DNA from: Ricinus communis
Taxonomy: Eukaryota > Streptophyta > Magnoliopsida > Malpighiales > Euphorbiaceae
NCBI RefSeq assembly: GCF_019578655.1
Contig: NC_063259.1
Coordinates: forward strand, 12,738,489 to 12,802,488
Direction: 5' to 3'
Length of the DNA: 64,000 nt
Shown here: in pieces, positions 34,001 to 46,513 of the stretch
How positions within the stretch are numbered: position 1 is the first letter of the stretch
Layout of the letters: every line of letters starts with the position of its first letter
Translations under genes and position numbers: made by a program
The notes under the pieces: generated by a model
What the model saw: only the letters and a program-made list of their open reading frames with translations
Databases searched by the model: none
What the model was told of the DNA's origin: nothing

Positions 34001-37000
34001 CCTGTATAAAAGGTATACTTTTAACTATGAGAAAACAACCCCGTAAGAGGGGTATATTTTTAACTCTGAGAAAACAACCCCCTAAGAGGTGTATATTTTT
34101 AACTATGAGAAAACAACTCCATAAGAAGGGTATATTTATAAATAGTAGAAAAGAACCCTGTAAGAGGGGGTATATTTGTGAGTATGAGAAAACAACTTCA
34201 TAAAAGAGTATATTTATTAATATGAGAAAATAACCCCGTAAGAGGGGTATATTTGTGAGAATGAAAAAACAATCACATAAAAGGGGTATATTTATGAATA
34301 TTAGTAAGAAATCCCAAAAAAGGAGTATATTCATGAATATGAGAAAACAACCTTATAAGAGGGGTATATTTATGAATATCATAAAATAACCCACAGGAAA
34401 GGTATATCTCTAAGAATGAGAAAACAATCACGCAAAGGGTTATATTTATGAATATGAGAAAATAGCCTTATAGAAGGGGTATATTTATGAATATAAGAGT
34501 ACAACCCAGTAAAATGGCTATATTTGTGAGTATAAGAAAACAATCTCGTAAACGGTGTATATTTATAAATATAGAAGAAAACCCCATACGAGGAGTATAT
34601 TTGTGAATATGAGAAACCAACCCTATAAGAGGGCCATATTTGTAAATTTTAGAAAATAACCTCGTAAGAGGGTATATTTATACATATTAGAAAACAACCC
34701 CATAAGAGGGGTATATTTATAAATATTAGAAAATAACCTCGTAAGAAGGGTATATTTTGTGAGTATAAGAAAACAACCGCGTAAAAGGAGTATATGTATC
34801 AATATAAAAAAACAACTTTGTTCGTGGTGTGTATTTGGGAGTATGAGATAACAGCCCCGAAAAAGGGGTATATTTGTGAATATTGGAAAACAACCCGTAA
34901 GAGCGGTATATTAGTCAATATTAGAAAACAACCCCATAAGAGAGGTATATTTGGGAGTATGAGAAAAGAACTCCGTAAAAGGGGTAAATTTATTAATATT
35001 AGAGAATAACCCTGTAAGTATGATGTATTTGTGAGTATGAGAAAATAAACCCGTAAAAGGGATATATTTGTGAATATGAGAAAACAACTACGTAAGAGGG
35101 GTATATTGTCAATATTATAAAACAACTCCGTAAAAGGGATATATTTATGAGTATGACAAAACAATCGTGTAAAAGGAGTATACTTATGAATATGAGAAAA
35201 CAACACCATAACATTGGTATATTTGAAAATATTCGAAACCATCCCCGTAAAGGGGGTATATTTCTAGATATTAAAAAACAACCTCCTTAGACGGGTATAT
35301 TTGTAAATATTAGAAAATAATTCCTTAATATATTTATGGGTATGAGAAGCAACCCTATAAAAGTGGTAAAATTGTCTATATAAGAAAATAATCCCATAAG
35401 TAAGGTATATTTGTGAATATGAAAAAACAACCCCGTAAAAGGGGTCTATTTGTGAATATAAGAAAAGAACGCTAAGAGGGATATATTTGTCAATATTAGA
35501 AAGCAACCCTGTAAGAGGGGTATATTTGTAACTATGAAAAAACAAGCTTGTAAGAGGGGTATATTTATAAGTGTTACAAAACAACCCCGTAAGAGGGGTA
35601 TATTTTTCAATATTATAAAACAACCTTGTAAGAGGGATATATTTGTGAATATGAGCTAACGACCCTGTAAATAGGTATATTCTTTACTGTGAGAAAACAA
35701 CCCTATAAGACGGGTATATTTGTGAGTATGAGAAAACAATCACGTAAAAGGGGTATATTAATGAATATTAGAAAATAACTCCATAAAAGGGGTAATGTTT
35801 ATGATTATGAGAAGACAACCCCGTAAGAGGGGTACATTTGTGAATATGAGAAAACAACCCCGGTAAGAGGGGTATATTAGTGAATATGAAAAGACAACCT
35901 TGTAAGAGGAGTGTATTTGTCAATATGAGAAAACAACCCCGTAAAAAGGGTGTATTTATGAATATGACAAACAACCCCGTAAAATAGGTATATTTATGAA
36001 TATGACAAACAACACCACAAGAAGGATATATTTATGTAGTTGAGAACATAACCCCGTAAATGTGGTATATTTGTGAGTATGTAAAAACAATCCTGTCAAA
36101 GGGGTATAGTTGTGAAAATGAGAAAGCAACTCCGTAAGAGGGGTATATTTATAAATATTACAAACAACATCATAAGTGGGGTGTAGTTGTAAATATTAGA
36201 AAACAACCCCGTAAGAAGAGTATATTTGTAAATATTAAAAATTAACCCCTTAAGAAGGGTATATTTGTCAGTATGACAAAACAACCATGTAAAAAGGGTA
36301 TATGTGTCAATATAAGAAAACAACTTCATAAGTTGAGTATATTTAGGAGTATGATATAATAGTCCCATAAAAGGGAGATATTTGTGAATATGAGAAAACA
36401 ACCCTGTAAGAGGTATATTTGTCAATATTAGAAAACAATCCCATAAAAGGGGTATATGTTTCAGTATGAGAAAACAACCCTGTAAAAGGGGTATATTTGT
36501 CAATATAAGAAAACAACCCCGTAAATAGGGTATATTTATTAGTATGAGAAAAAAAATCTATAAAAAGGGTATATTTTTTAACATGAGAAAACAACCCCGT
36601 AAGAGGAGTACTGTTAATATTAGAAAATAACCCCGTTAGAGGGGTATAATTGTGAGTATGAAAAAAATAATCCCGTAAAAGGCATATACTTATGAATATC
36701 AGAAAACAACACTGTAACATGGGTATATTTGAAAATATTCGAAAATATCCCCATAAAGGGGGTATATTTGTAAATATTAGAAAACAACCCTCTTACACGG
36801 GTGTATTTGTAAATATTAGAAAATAATCCCGTTATAGGGATATATTTATGAGTATGAGAAGATAATCATGTAAAAGGAGTATATTTTTCTACATAAAAAA
36901 ACAACCCCATAAGCGGGGTATATTTGTGAGTATAAGAAAATAGCCCTCCTAAGTGGGGTATATTTGTGAGCATGAGAAAACAACCTCGTAAAAAGGTATA

Positions 37001-37454
37001 TTTATCAATATGCAAAAATAACCCCGTAAGAGGAGTATATTTGTGAGATTGAGAAAATAATCATGTGAAAGGGTATATTTATGAATATTAGAAAGCAATC
37101 CCGAAAAAGGAGTATATTTATGAATATGAAAAAACAACCCTGTAAAAGGGATACGTTTGTGAATATCATAAGATAACCCTATAAGATGGGTATATTTCTG
37201 ACAATAAGAAAACTATTACGTAAAAATGGTGTATTTATGAATATGAAAAAATAACCATATAGGAGGGGTATATTTATGAATATAAGAGTACAACCCAGTA
37301 TAACTGCTATATTTGTAAGTATGAGAAAATAATCTTGTAAAAGATGTATATTTATGAATATGAGAAAATAACCCCATAAGAGGAGTATATTTGTGAAAAT
37401 GGGAAACCGACCACGTAAGGGGCTACATTTGTAGATATTTGAAAACAACCTCGT
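31086..37454 (-). repeat. Array 2: old, inverted 39-bp satellite
   Basis: About 6.4 kb of the same 39-bp monomer as array 1, in the opposite orientation (plus strand reads AGAGGGGTATATTTGTGAA, then GAGAAAACAACCCCGTA). Monomers are highly divergent, with many small indels. A weak longer period remains: a variant containing GAAAATATTC recurs at 33672, 35225 and 36731. Open frames on the minus strand show a 13-residue period and are not genes. The left end adjoins an Athila-like LTR fragment; the right end is fused to the middle of LTR L. Confidence 0.92.
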
Positions 37455-37832
37455 ATGTTTAGTTAGGATTAGGCTTTATTAGAAGAGGTTCACATAAAAC
37501 AGGCCTTGTCATAATAAGTGGTCCATTAGGCTTAAAGGTTAGACAAAACAAAAGTATAATTTTTAATTGGGCTTAAACTCAATGGGCTATATACATAAAT
37601 AATTAGTAAATTAGATTAACAACTATAATGTGGGCTGCGCATGAATAAAATGGATTAGACCTAGGTAAATTATGTGTGTTAATTGGTATGTTTCTGTATG
37701 AACTGCTTGTCTTTATAGAGAATAATTTCTTAAATAATAAAATTAAAGACTAATATACACAAATAAGGAAGTTGGCTTCCAGATCCTTTTCTAGATTTCT
37801 TGGCATAAGTTTCCTTATGGAGTTTGAGAAAC
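37455..37832 (+). mobile_element. LTR 'L' fragment
   Basis: Matches LTR L from the GTTTAGTTAGGATT phrase (compare 24962 and 58655) up to TTTGAGAAAC (compare 59016-59026). Its left edge is the junction with array 2 and its right edge is the start of the Athila LTR at 37833. Confidence 0.7.
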
Positions 37833-38232
37833 TGATGCTTCGCTAAACACGACTAGCAATCTACAGGCAAATGCACCTATCAAATGTCATCTAGCTATGG
37901 AAAGTATGAATGTCGTATCCCATGGGAACTGAGAAGCTACTGCTACTATGCTATTCCTATTTCTTAACCGATCAAAAGGTGGTGAAGATCATTAACTAAA
38001 AATGATTGAGAATGCAAATGAAAACTAAATTTTAACAAAGAGAATGAAAGTTTGAAAAAGACAATGAGATAAGTTAACCCAATTGGGGATCTTTTTAGCT
38101 AGCTGGCTTAAGACAATAAATTATGAATTGATTGATTAAGAATTGCGATATGTGGATGATTTCTTAAATGAATTGCCCTATCTCTTGAGTTAACCAATTC
38201 CTAATCCTAAAAATCTAAAGTTGGAATCTCTT

Positions 38233-40161
38233 TGTAACACCCGGAATTTTTATATATTTAATAATGAGTTTTTATTTAAGTTAATTTTAGCTTTATTTTT
38301 ATTCGGTTTAATTAGAATGATTTAAATACAAATTTTGAATGTTCATGTTAGATAAATAAATGAGTTATTTTCTATACCCAATTAGTTTGAAATTTTAAGA
38401 AATTATTCAAGTAAATTATTTGAGAAATGATTATATTTTGGTTATTCAAAATTTTTCCCAAATGCATATTTATATAAGTAAAATTATATATTGAAAATTT
38501 TTGGAAGAAATTATAAAGGATGTTTTTATAAAAGAATTTTGGGAAAATTGGTATTATAATTGATTAGTAGTATTAAATTTTGAGTTGGAAATTGATTATT
38601 TAATTTAATTGTGTATAGGATTTAATTGGAGGATTATTTTGGAATAAGGATTAAAAGTATAATGTTATTTTTATGGGGTTTTAATGGAAATTTGTGAGCT
38701 TGGTATTTTTGTAAATAATTGTCTGTCAGTTTGCCTGCCTTGTGTTTTGTGCTGAGTGGCGGAGTCGGGAAATAGTGAAGTTTGGGACCCGACTCCCATT
38801 GTTTAAATTGTTGAATATTTGAAGTGTTCTTCTGGCAGGTCCTGGACCCGTTTTTACAGGGGGTAATGTTCGTGTTGTAGGGGAGGTTCTGCCGAATTTT
38901 CGGTAGTTCCTGAGTCGAGATTCTTAGACAATCAGTCCTAGGAGTCTAGACCTAGGATTAAAGATCGATTGTTTCATCGTTTTGATAAATTGTTTTCCGT
39001 GACTAGATTGATTTGTCTGTTCGGCTCGCTCCAACTGAGGCACCGGAGCAGAGCTAGGAGGTCGCCCAATTCTGTGAGTTAAAGTCATTTAATCTTTGCG
39101 CTATTGCTAGTCTGATTTTAATATGCTATTTAGAATTTGTGCTTAATATGATTATTAGTATCGCAAAATAAATGATTTCACTTGATTATTAATATTTGAA
39201 ATAATATAAATATTATTATTAGTATGTTATAATAAGATAAACGTTATTATTTTTCCCCTCACAAATTGCACGTTGTTTTACCTTAAATCTTTAATATTTC
39301 TTTCGATATGTGTTGGTTGAGTTCATCAGATAATGATATTTATTATATGTGATGATTGCGAATTGGGAAATGTGGCTTGTAGAACATGCCGCTTGATGGG
39401 TTACATCAGGACCGCGTGCGCACCGGTAATGATCATGGACATAAGGTTATTATGGATTTGTTTGCCCTGATCGAGCATTGCTCTCTGGGCTGAGTTCAGT
39501 TGATTGCTGGAGTTAAGGTCCCTGATCGAGCTTGCTCTCTAGGCGCCGGCTTATTTGGAATTCAAGTGTTCAGGCTGGAGGTAAGGACCCTGATCGAGCT
39601 TGCTCTCTGGGCGCCAGACCTGTTGGATTAAGAGAGCCGAAAGGCTATTAGAATTTGGGGTTAGGGTTCTACTGAGCCACTCGTCCCGTAAAAGTAAATA
39701 TATATTTTTATTTATTTATTTATTATGGTATTTGATTATAATGTGATTTGTATTTACGTGCATGGTTTGATATACTGATTTGAATAATCTATATTTTCTG
39801 AGAAGAATGCAATAGTCCCCAGATTATTTGATTTTAACTCACTCTCGAGATTGACAGTCTCCATTTATGTTTTTTTCAGATTCGTGACTGTTAGTTCTCC
39901 CGCGACTCTTATTCAGTAACCCGACTCCTTCATCATCGGGTGATGTATTTGATTTGGTATGTAAATTGGTAAATCTTAGATTCTCCGCAGTAGTAATAGT
40001 AAATGTATAAGTTGTAATTTTCTGAGCTTCGGGTCTCGCCTAGTTTTTCTGGTAGACCGAAGTAATTTTGTAAAGTGTAACTATTAAGATAATTTGTGGT
40101 TTTAATAATATTAATTTGAGATGAGATTTGTTTAAGTCAGTGAGTGTCAGGCTTACTACGG
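38233..40161 (+). mobile_element. Chromovirus LTR, inverted copy (left arm)
   Basis: It starts TGTAACACCCGG and runs to ACTACGGGTTT, lacking only the last 70 bp or so present in the right-hand LTR (43168-43237 region). It contains three copies of a CCCTGATCGAGC motif (39465, 39520, 39588). Positions 38233-39755 are the inverted partner of 40163-41680. Confidence 0.8.
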
Positions 40162-41680
40162 GTTTAATACAAATCACATTATAATCAAATACCATAATAA
40201 ATAAATAAATAAAAATATATATTTACTTTTACGGGACGAGTGGCTCAGTAGAACCCTAACCCCAAATTCTAATAGCCTTTCGGCTCTCTTAATCCAACAG
40301 GTCTGGCACCCAGAGAGCAAGCTCGATCAGGGTCCTTACCTCCAGCCTGAACACTTGAATTCCAAATAAGCCAACGCCTAGAGAGCAAGCTCGATCAGGG
40401 ACCTTAACTCCGGCAATCAACTGAACTCAGCCCAGAGAGCAATGCTCGATCAGGGCAAACAAATCCATAATAACCTTATGTCCATGATCATTACCGGTGC
40501 GCACGCGGTCCTGATGTAACCTATCAGGCGACATGTTTTACAAGCCACATTTCCCAATTCGCAATCATCACATATAATAAATATCATTATCTGATGAACT
40601 CAACCAACACATATCGAAATAAAGATTAAAGATTTAAGGTAAATCAACGTGCAATTGGTGAGGGGAAAAATAATAACGTTTATCTTATTATAACATACTA
40701 ATAATAATATTTATATTATTTCAAATATTAATAATCAAGTGAAATCATTTATTTTGCGATACTAATAATCATATTAAGCACAAATTCTAAATAGCATATT
40801 AAAATCAGACTAGCAATAGCGCAAAGATTAAATGACTTTAACTCACAGAATTGGGCGACCTCCTAGCTCGCCCTTGCCTCGATTGGAGCGAGCCAATGCA
40901 TGATCAATCTAGTCACGGAAAACAAGTTATCAAAACGATGAAACAATCGATCTTCAATCCTAGTTCTAGACTCCTAGGACTGACTGTCTAAGAATCTCAA
41001 CTCAGGAACTACCGAAAATTCGGCAGAACCTCCCCTACAACACGAACATTACCCCCCGTAAAAATGGGTCCAGGACCTGCCAGAAGAACACTTCAAATAT
41101 CCAACAATTTAAACAACGGAGTCGGGTCCCAAACTTCACTATTTCCGACCTCGCCACTCAAAGACAAAACACAAGGCGTAAACCGATGTGACATTTATTT
41201 ACAAAAATACCAAGCTCACAAATTTCCATTAAAACCCCATAAAAATAACATTATACTTTTAATCCTTATTCCAAAATAATCCTCCAATTAAATCCTATAC
41301 ACAATTAAATTAAATAATCAATTTCCAACTCAAAATTTAATACTACTAATCAATTATAATACCAATTTTCCCAAAATTCTTTTATAAAAACATCCTTTAT
41401 AATTTCTTCCAAAAATTTTCAATATATAATTTTACTTATATAAATATGCATTTGGGAAAAATTTTGAATAACCAAAATATAATCATTTCTCAAATAATTT
41501 ACTTGAATAATTTCTTAAAATTTCAAACTAATTGGGTATAGAAAATAACTCATTTATTTATCTAACATGAACATTCAAAATTTGTATTTAAATCATTCCA
41601 ATTAAACTGAATAAAAATAAAGCTAAAATTAACTTAAATAAAAACTCATTATTAAATATATAAAAATTCCGGGTGTTACA
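40162..41680 (-). mobile_element. Chromovirus 3' LTR, truncated (palindrome right arm)
   Basis: Minus-strand LTR starting TGTAACACCCGG at 41680 and truncated at about 40162, inside the TTTGATTATAATGTG region. With 38233-39755 it forms an inverted repeat of about 1.52 kb around a spacer of about 407 bp. A few substitutions near 41150-41190 distinguish it from the other two LTR copies. Confidence 0.8.
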
Positions 41681-41700
41681 TTCTCCCCCCCTTAAAAAAA
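41681..41700 (-). other. Polypurine tract of the chromovirus
   Basis: Directly before the 3' LTR on the minus strand lies TTAAGGGGGGGAGAA, preceded by a T/A run. This is the expected site of plus-strand priming. Confidence 0.7.
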
Positions 41701-41759
41701 ATTCGACCTCGAATTTTAAAAGAAAAGGGGCTACACTCTAAGACTGAAACTAATTAGGA

Positions 41760-42110
41760 ACCTCTCATCTCCACTCGGCTTCTCGGAAACTTTTGCTCGG
41801 CAGAAATAAACCACAAGACTCATCGACAAAACCCTTAAATAAAACTGGCGAACCTGAAAATCCGCGATCCTCACTTACTACTCCTCGGAAACCAAATCTT
41901 TACTTACATTCACAAATTGAGGATCCACCACGAAAGGATCGAAAATATACTTCCTCAACTCAGACCTACGAACAACTGGATTTAACCTCAGAGAACATTA
42001 CTAATACTTGGCGGCAAGTCCAACTTACATTCCACCTCACCAACCTGCCGACAAAACCAAGGGTTTCCACACAAGGAGGGCCAATTCCGATCCTGCCAAA
42101 AATCCACTAA
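41760..42110 (-). pseudogene. Chromovirus integrase C-terminus and chromodomain remnant
   Basis: The minus strand gives VGEVECKLDLPPSISNV at about 42046-41996, matching the integrase C-terminal segment that in chromoviruses precedes HNVFHVS and LRKY. A degraded DPFVVDP segment and KDLVSEE follow, as in the linker to the chromodomain. It ends shortly before the polypurine tract, where the end of pol belongs. Stops and frame changes occur. The plus-strand open frame at 41793 is a shadow of this region. Confidence 0.6.
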
Positions 42111-43146
42111 CCAAATTTCCTTCCTAATGACGTGTCCCTTGGACGAACAGAAAAATCCTTAACATCTACATCACATCATCCACGACATACCATCCATCTG
42201 ATCGCATCAACCGATATAAACCATGCCATCCTGACACAAGATTCCTCTTTGACTGAAATCCAAAAGCCTCCCTTATAATCTAACATGGGGACTACAGCTC
42301 GACAGACTTACTCTCTCAGCAACTACTCGTCATCGAGAGAATCCTAAGCTAACACCATTTACTTGAAAGATTACATCTTCACTTACTTTATAATCATCAC
42401 TGATAAAAACTTTATTATCTTGAAAAACACTTTTACAAAATCGTAAAATCTCTAGCCATTTTTCTTTATATAAAATTCTACAATATCGCGCGCTAGGGTG
42501 ATGATGCCCCCTATCACCAAGGGTTGCAATGCACGATGTATGATGCATGTCCTAAAATGAATTTATGCATGCCTAACAGTGAAATGCCATAATGCATTCT
42601 TACGGGACTGGGCGCAATATTGTATTTTAAAACACTTGTTCTACTTAGAAAAATAAATAATGTTCGCTTAAGTTTCTCTGGATTCTGAGTGTCCGAAAAC
42701 ACTCCTGCCACCTTTCTTAAGCTTCTTACAACCACAAAACTCAACCATAATAGCTGACATCTGCTCGACTTCCCAGGCACTACCTTAGGCGCTACTCAAA
42801 AAGACGATGCCTGATGCGATGACGAGGCAGCCCATGACATGACTGCAACCACGCTCTACACTAAAACTGACTGCGGTGCCCACCATCGAAACAACAATCA
42901 AAGCTTCTAAAGGCGGACTGCACTAATCACTTGAAGAAACAGCACGAGTCTATCGTGCTTCAGATCTTCCCATCGCTACAAAGCACATTCTCAGCACAGC
43001 ACCAAAAACAAGCTCACAAGAAAGGAAAGACTGACTCTCTAACAGTGAAGGCTAAGACACTGGAGTCAATGAAAACAACAAGACAAACTTGATCCTAACT
43101 CCGCAGTACCAAGAAAAATCTTAACTTAGGTCGAAGGAAATCTAAA
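42111..43146 (-). mobile_element. Chromovirus leader and decayed internal region
   Basis: Non-coding to the eye. It contains the leader after the primer site and a large deletion of gag, protease, RT and most of integrase. Open frames of 72 and 88 codons on the minus strand (42330, 42514) match nothing I recognise. Confidence 0.45.
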
Positions 43147-43163
43147 CCTAAGCTCTGATACCA
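43147..43163 (-). other. Primer-binding site, initiator Met tRNA type
   Basis: The minus strand reads TGGTATCAGAGCTTAGG, the common plant primer site complementary to the initiator methionine tRNA 3' end. It lies four bases from the LTR end at 43168. Confidence 0.9.
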
Positions 43164-43167
43164 ACTT

Positions 43168-45412
43168 TGTCACGACCCACTTTGGGGGCCCGTGACCGGC
43201 ACTAGGGAATGGGTAGGCTTAAGGCCACCGAAACCCGTAGTAAGCCTTACCAACCCGCAAATCCATATATACAATTAATCAAATATAAAGTAGTCATAAT
43301 TGTCTTGCATAATAAATCATCATACTACCAACAGGAGTCAGAATAGTTATATAAATTTTAAAATTTCCTACTGCGGATACTCTAGAGTAAAAATGACAAG
43401 TATAGAAGTACAAGATAATTACAAAAGTCCGAAGAAGAAGAAGTCGGACTGTCGAATGTGCGATGGCGGCACTAGGGAATGGGTAGGCTTAAGGCCACCG
43501 AAACTCGTAGTAAGCCTTACCAACCTGCAAATCCATATATACAATTAATCAAATATAAAGTAGTCATAATTGTCTTGCATAATAAATCATCATACTACCA
43601 ACAGGAGTCAGAATAGTTATATAAATTTTAAAATTTCCTACTGCGGATACTCTAGAGTAAAAATGACAAGTATAGAAGTACAAGATAATTACAAAAGTCC
43701 GAAGAAGAAGAAGTCGGACTGTCGAATGTGCGATGGCGAAGGTCTTTAACTATCACCTGAAAAAAATTACAACTGAGACTGTCAGTCTCGGGAGTGAGAT
43801 AAAATCAAATAATCTAGAGACTATTGCAGTCTTCACAGGAAATATTAATTATTCGAATCCATATATCAAACCCTGAACATAAACAGAAATCATAATGTCA
43901 TCATACCATAATGAAATAAATAAATAAATAAAAATATCTTTGTTTCTTTTCTTTTCGGGACGAGTGGCTCGGTAGAACCCTAAACCCCAAATTCTAGTAG
44001 CCTTTCGGCTCTCTTAATCCAACAGGTTTGGCACCCAGAGAGCAAGCTCGATCAGGGTCCTTACCTCCAGCCTGAACACTTGAATTCCAAATAAGCCGGC
44101 GCCCAGAGAGCATTGCTCGATCAGGGACCTTAACTCCGGCAATCAACTGAACTCAGCCCAGAGAGCAATGCTCGATCAGGGCAGACAAATCCATAATAAT
44201 CTTATATCCATGATCATTACCGGTGCGCACGAGGTCCTGATGCAACCCACCAGGTGGCATGTTCTACGAAAGCCACATTTCCCAAGACACAATCATCCAT
44301 TTAATAATATCATTGTATAATGAAATCGTTCAACCATATCAAATTAATGATTAACAATTAAGAGTAAAACATCAGGCAACTCAGGTGGAAAACTGATAAT
44401 ATTTGGAATTAATATAACATTACTGTAATAATACTCATATTATCTTCAATAATTAATAATCCAGTAAAATTATTTACGTTGGGATATTAATAACCATGTT
44501 AAACATAAACTTCCAAAATAGCATATTAAGATCAGACTTAGCAATAGTGCAATGATTAGATGACTTTAACTCACAGATCTAACGCGTTCCGTAGTCCGCT
44601 CCTACGCCTCGGGTGGAGCTGGCGGGAAGGCTGAATTATCTAATAACAAAAGACATACAATTAATAGACATTCGAAAATTTTTCCTAAACTTAGACCCTA
44701 AGGTCGACTGCCTAGAATTAAATTAGACTCGAGGATTCTGCCGAAAATTTGACAGAACCTCCCCTAAATTACGGATATTTACCCCCCGTAAAAACGGGTC
44801 CAGGACCTGCCAGAAGAACACTTCAAATATCCAACAATTTAAACAACGGGAGTCGGGTCCCAAACTTCACTATTTTCCGACTCCGCCACTCAGCACAAAA
44901 CACAAGGCAAGCAAACTGACAGACAATTATTTACAAAAATACCAAGCTCACAAATTTCCATTAAAACCCCATAAAAATAACATTATACTTTTAATCCTTA
45001 TTCCAAAATAATCCTCCAATTAAATCCTATACACAATTAAATTAAATAATCAATTTCCAACTCAAAATTTAATACTACTAATCAATTATAATACCAATTT
45101 TCCCAAAATTCTTTTATAAAAACATCCTTTATAATTTCTTCCAAAAATTTTCAATATATAATTTTACTTATATAAATATGCATTTGGGAAAAAATTTGAA
45201 TAACCAAAATATAATCATTTCTCAAATAATTTACTTGAATAATTTCTTAAAATTTCAAACTAATTGGGTATAGAAAATAACTCATTTATTTATCTAACAT
45301 GAACATTCAAAATTTGTATTTAAATCATTCCAATTAAACCGAATAAAAATAAAGCTAAAATTAACTTAAATAAAAACTCATTATTAAATATATAAAAATT
45401 CCGGGTGTTACA
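43168..45412 (-). mobile_element. Chromovirus 5' LTR with internal duplication
   Basis: On the minus strand it starts TGTAACACCCGG at 45412 and ends GTCGTGACA at 43168, about 2245 bp. It contains a perfect-looking 270-bp tandem duplication (43198-43467 and 43468-43737) that the other LTR copies cannot show because they are truncated there. CTGATCGAGC-type motifs recur as in the left arm. Confidence 0.85.
43198..43737. repeat. 270-bp tandem duplication inside the chromovirus LTR
   Basis: GGCACTAGGGAATGGG starts at 43198 and again at 43468, and both copies run to GTGCGATGGCG. Only scattered single-base differences are visible (for example AAACCCGTAG versus AAACTCGTAG), so the duplication is recent. 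Confidence 0.9.
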
Positions 45413-46513
45413 CTCTTCCTAACAATTGATTTTAGAATAGCATTAGTCTCTAAATTACCACTAATAGGAATGTCTAGTTCTTATTCCAGTAAGTTATTAT
45501 ACTTACCTCTAAGATGCAAATCACTTAATCACAAAAGCAGTTGTCCAAACTCAATTGAATTTTTCAATTACAAAGGAGTTATCAAATTGATTCAACAATG
45601 AAGAAGAAACAATAGATTTTATTATACTTGAATGAAAACTACAATCTTAAATCAACAATTCAATCAGTTAAGCATAAAACAAACCTAGCATAGCTAAAGA
45701 TGACCCCCAAATGGGTCTAACAATATTGGTACACATATCCATGATTAAACTAATACAAGAATCGAAAAGAACATGAACACCCTTTTCTCAAATGGTGGAA
45801 ATGTTATCCCTTCTTGAATAACTCCGGATCCAATCTCTACAGATCAAGATCTCCTTCTTCTTTTCTTTGAATCTTTAAACCAATCCTCAAGAACAACTAT
45901 TTGGATGATGTTGAAGTGGAATTCGTCTTTATTTTCCTCCTTTAGATCATGTGGAAGGTTGCTCTCAAAGTCTGTCATAAATACCCCAAAGTTCTCTCTC
46001 TAGAATCCCTCTCTTCTAGAATATCTTGCTCTCTCGTTTTCTATTCTTTTAAATTAGGTTTTGGGATCCAACAGGGCTTGGATTTGGGTCGTGCTAGATC
46101 CTTGTCGTGTTGAGCTAAAATTGTACATCTAGCCTTCTTCAACACGGCTTGGAATTGGGCCGTACTGATCAACACGGGCATGCTCCTAGGCCGTGTCACT
46201 CTCGAAAACCGTGTTGTAAATCGCTTCTTCTCGCTATAGGTAAGGCATTTCAGCACGCCCTCTGACCCTGACCGTGCTCCTCAGCATGGGCCTGTTGGCA
46301 GGGCATGTTGAACGGTCTAGCGTGCCCGATTCGTCCGTTTCTTTCCCGATTTTGATATGATTTCTCTCTAACTTTGATGATGTACCTTGAAAAATACCTG
46401 AGACACAAAGAAAACTAAAATAGGGTGATTCTAATACAAGAACACATAATTTTTACTAAAAATAACTTAAAATCAAGCATGCAAACATGTTTAATATCAA
46501 GGATATTAAATCA

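Larger units (their letters stand above)
38228..45417 (-). mobile_element. Rearranged chromovirus flanked by a 5-bp target duplication
   Basis: The insertion spans 38233-45412 and is flanked by CTCTT at 38228-38232 and 45413-45417. The empty site, with one CTCTT, survives at about 51692-51696. On the minus strand the order is: LTR (45412 to 43168), primer site, deleted internal region with integrase and chromodomain remnants, polypurine tract, and truncated LTR (41680 to 40162). An inverted LTR then fills 40161 to 38233. Both outer ends are therefore the U3 end of the LTR (TGTAACACCCGG on the left, its complement on the right) instead of one U3 and one U5 end. No functional gene remains. Confidence 0.85.
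37833..46513 (-). mobile_element. Athila element 3' LTR, split by a nested insertion
   Basis: In plus-strand reading the LTR runs from TGATGCTTCGC at 37833 to TTAAATCA at 46513, about 1.5 kb without the nested element at 38233-45412. The second LTR of the same element (51297-51816) carries the uninterrupted sequence across the insertion point, which proves that the two halves belong together. ACCCACATTTAAG follows at 46514, a likely polypurine tract complement. The CACGG/CCGTG-rich patch at 46060-46320 resembles that of the solo LTR at 25850-26010. Confidence 0.8.

Noticed and set aside
31541..37448. Minus-strand open frames of 60-196 codons in array 2
   Set aside because: Same explanation: the 13-codon period of the satellite read in the other orientation.
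31086..37454. Regular short repeats resembling a CRISPR array
   Set aside because: The monomers are contiguous and diverged, with no unique spacers, and every other feature is plant retroelement DNA.
38233..41680. Inverted repeat as a foldback or MITE-type DNA transposon
   Set aside because: The arms are LTRs of a chromovirus with primer site, polypurine tract, TG/CA ends and 5-bp duplication, so it is a retroelement product.
41793..42110. Plus-strand 105-codon frame
   Set aside because: Shadow of the minus-strand integrase C-terminal remnant with VGEVECKLDLPP.
43300..43548. 82-codon frame
   Set aside because: It spans the junction of the 270-bp LTR duplication and is created by it.
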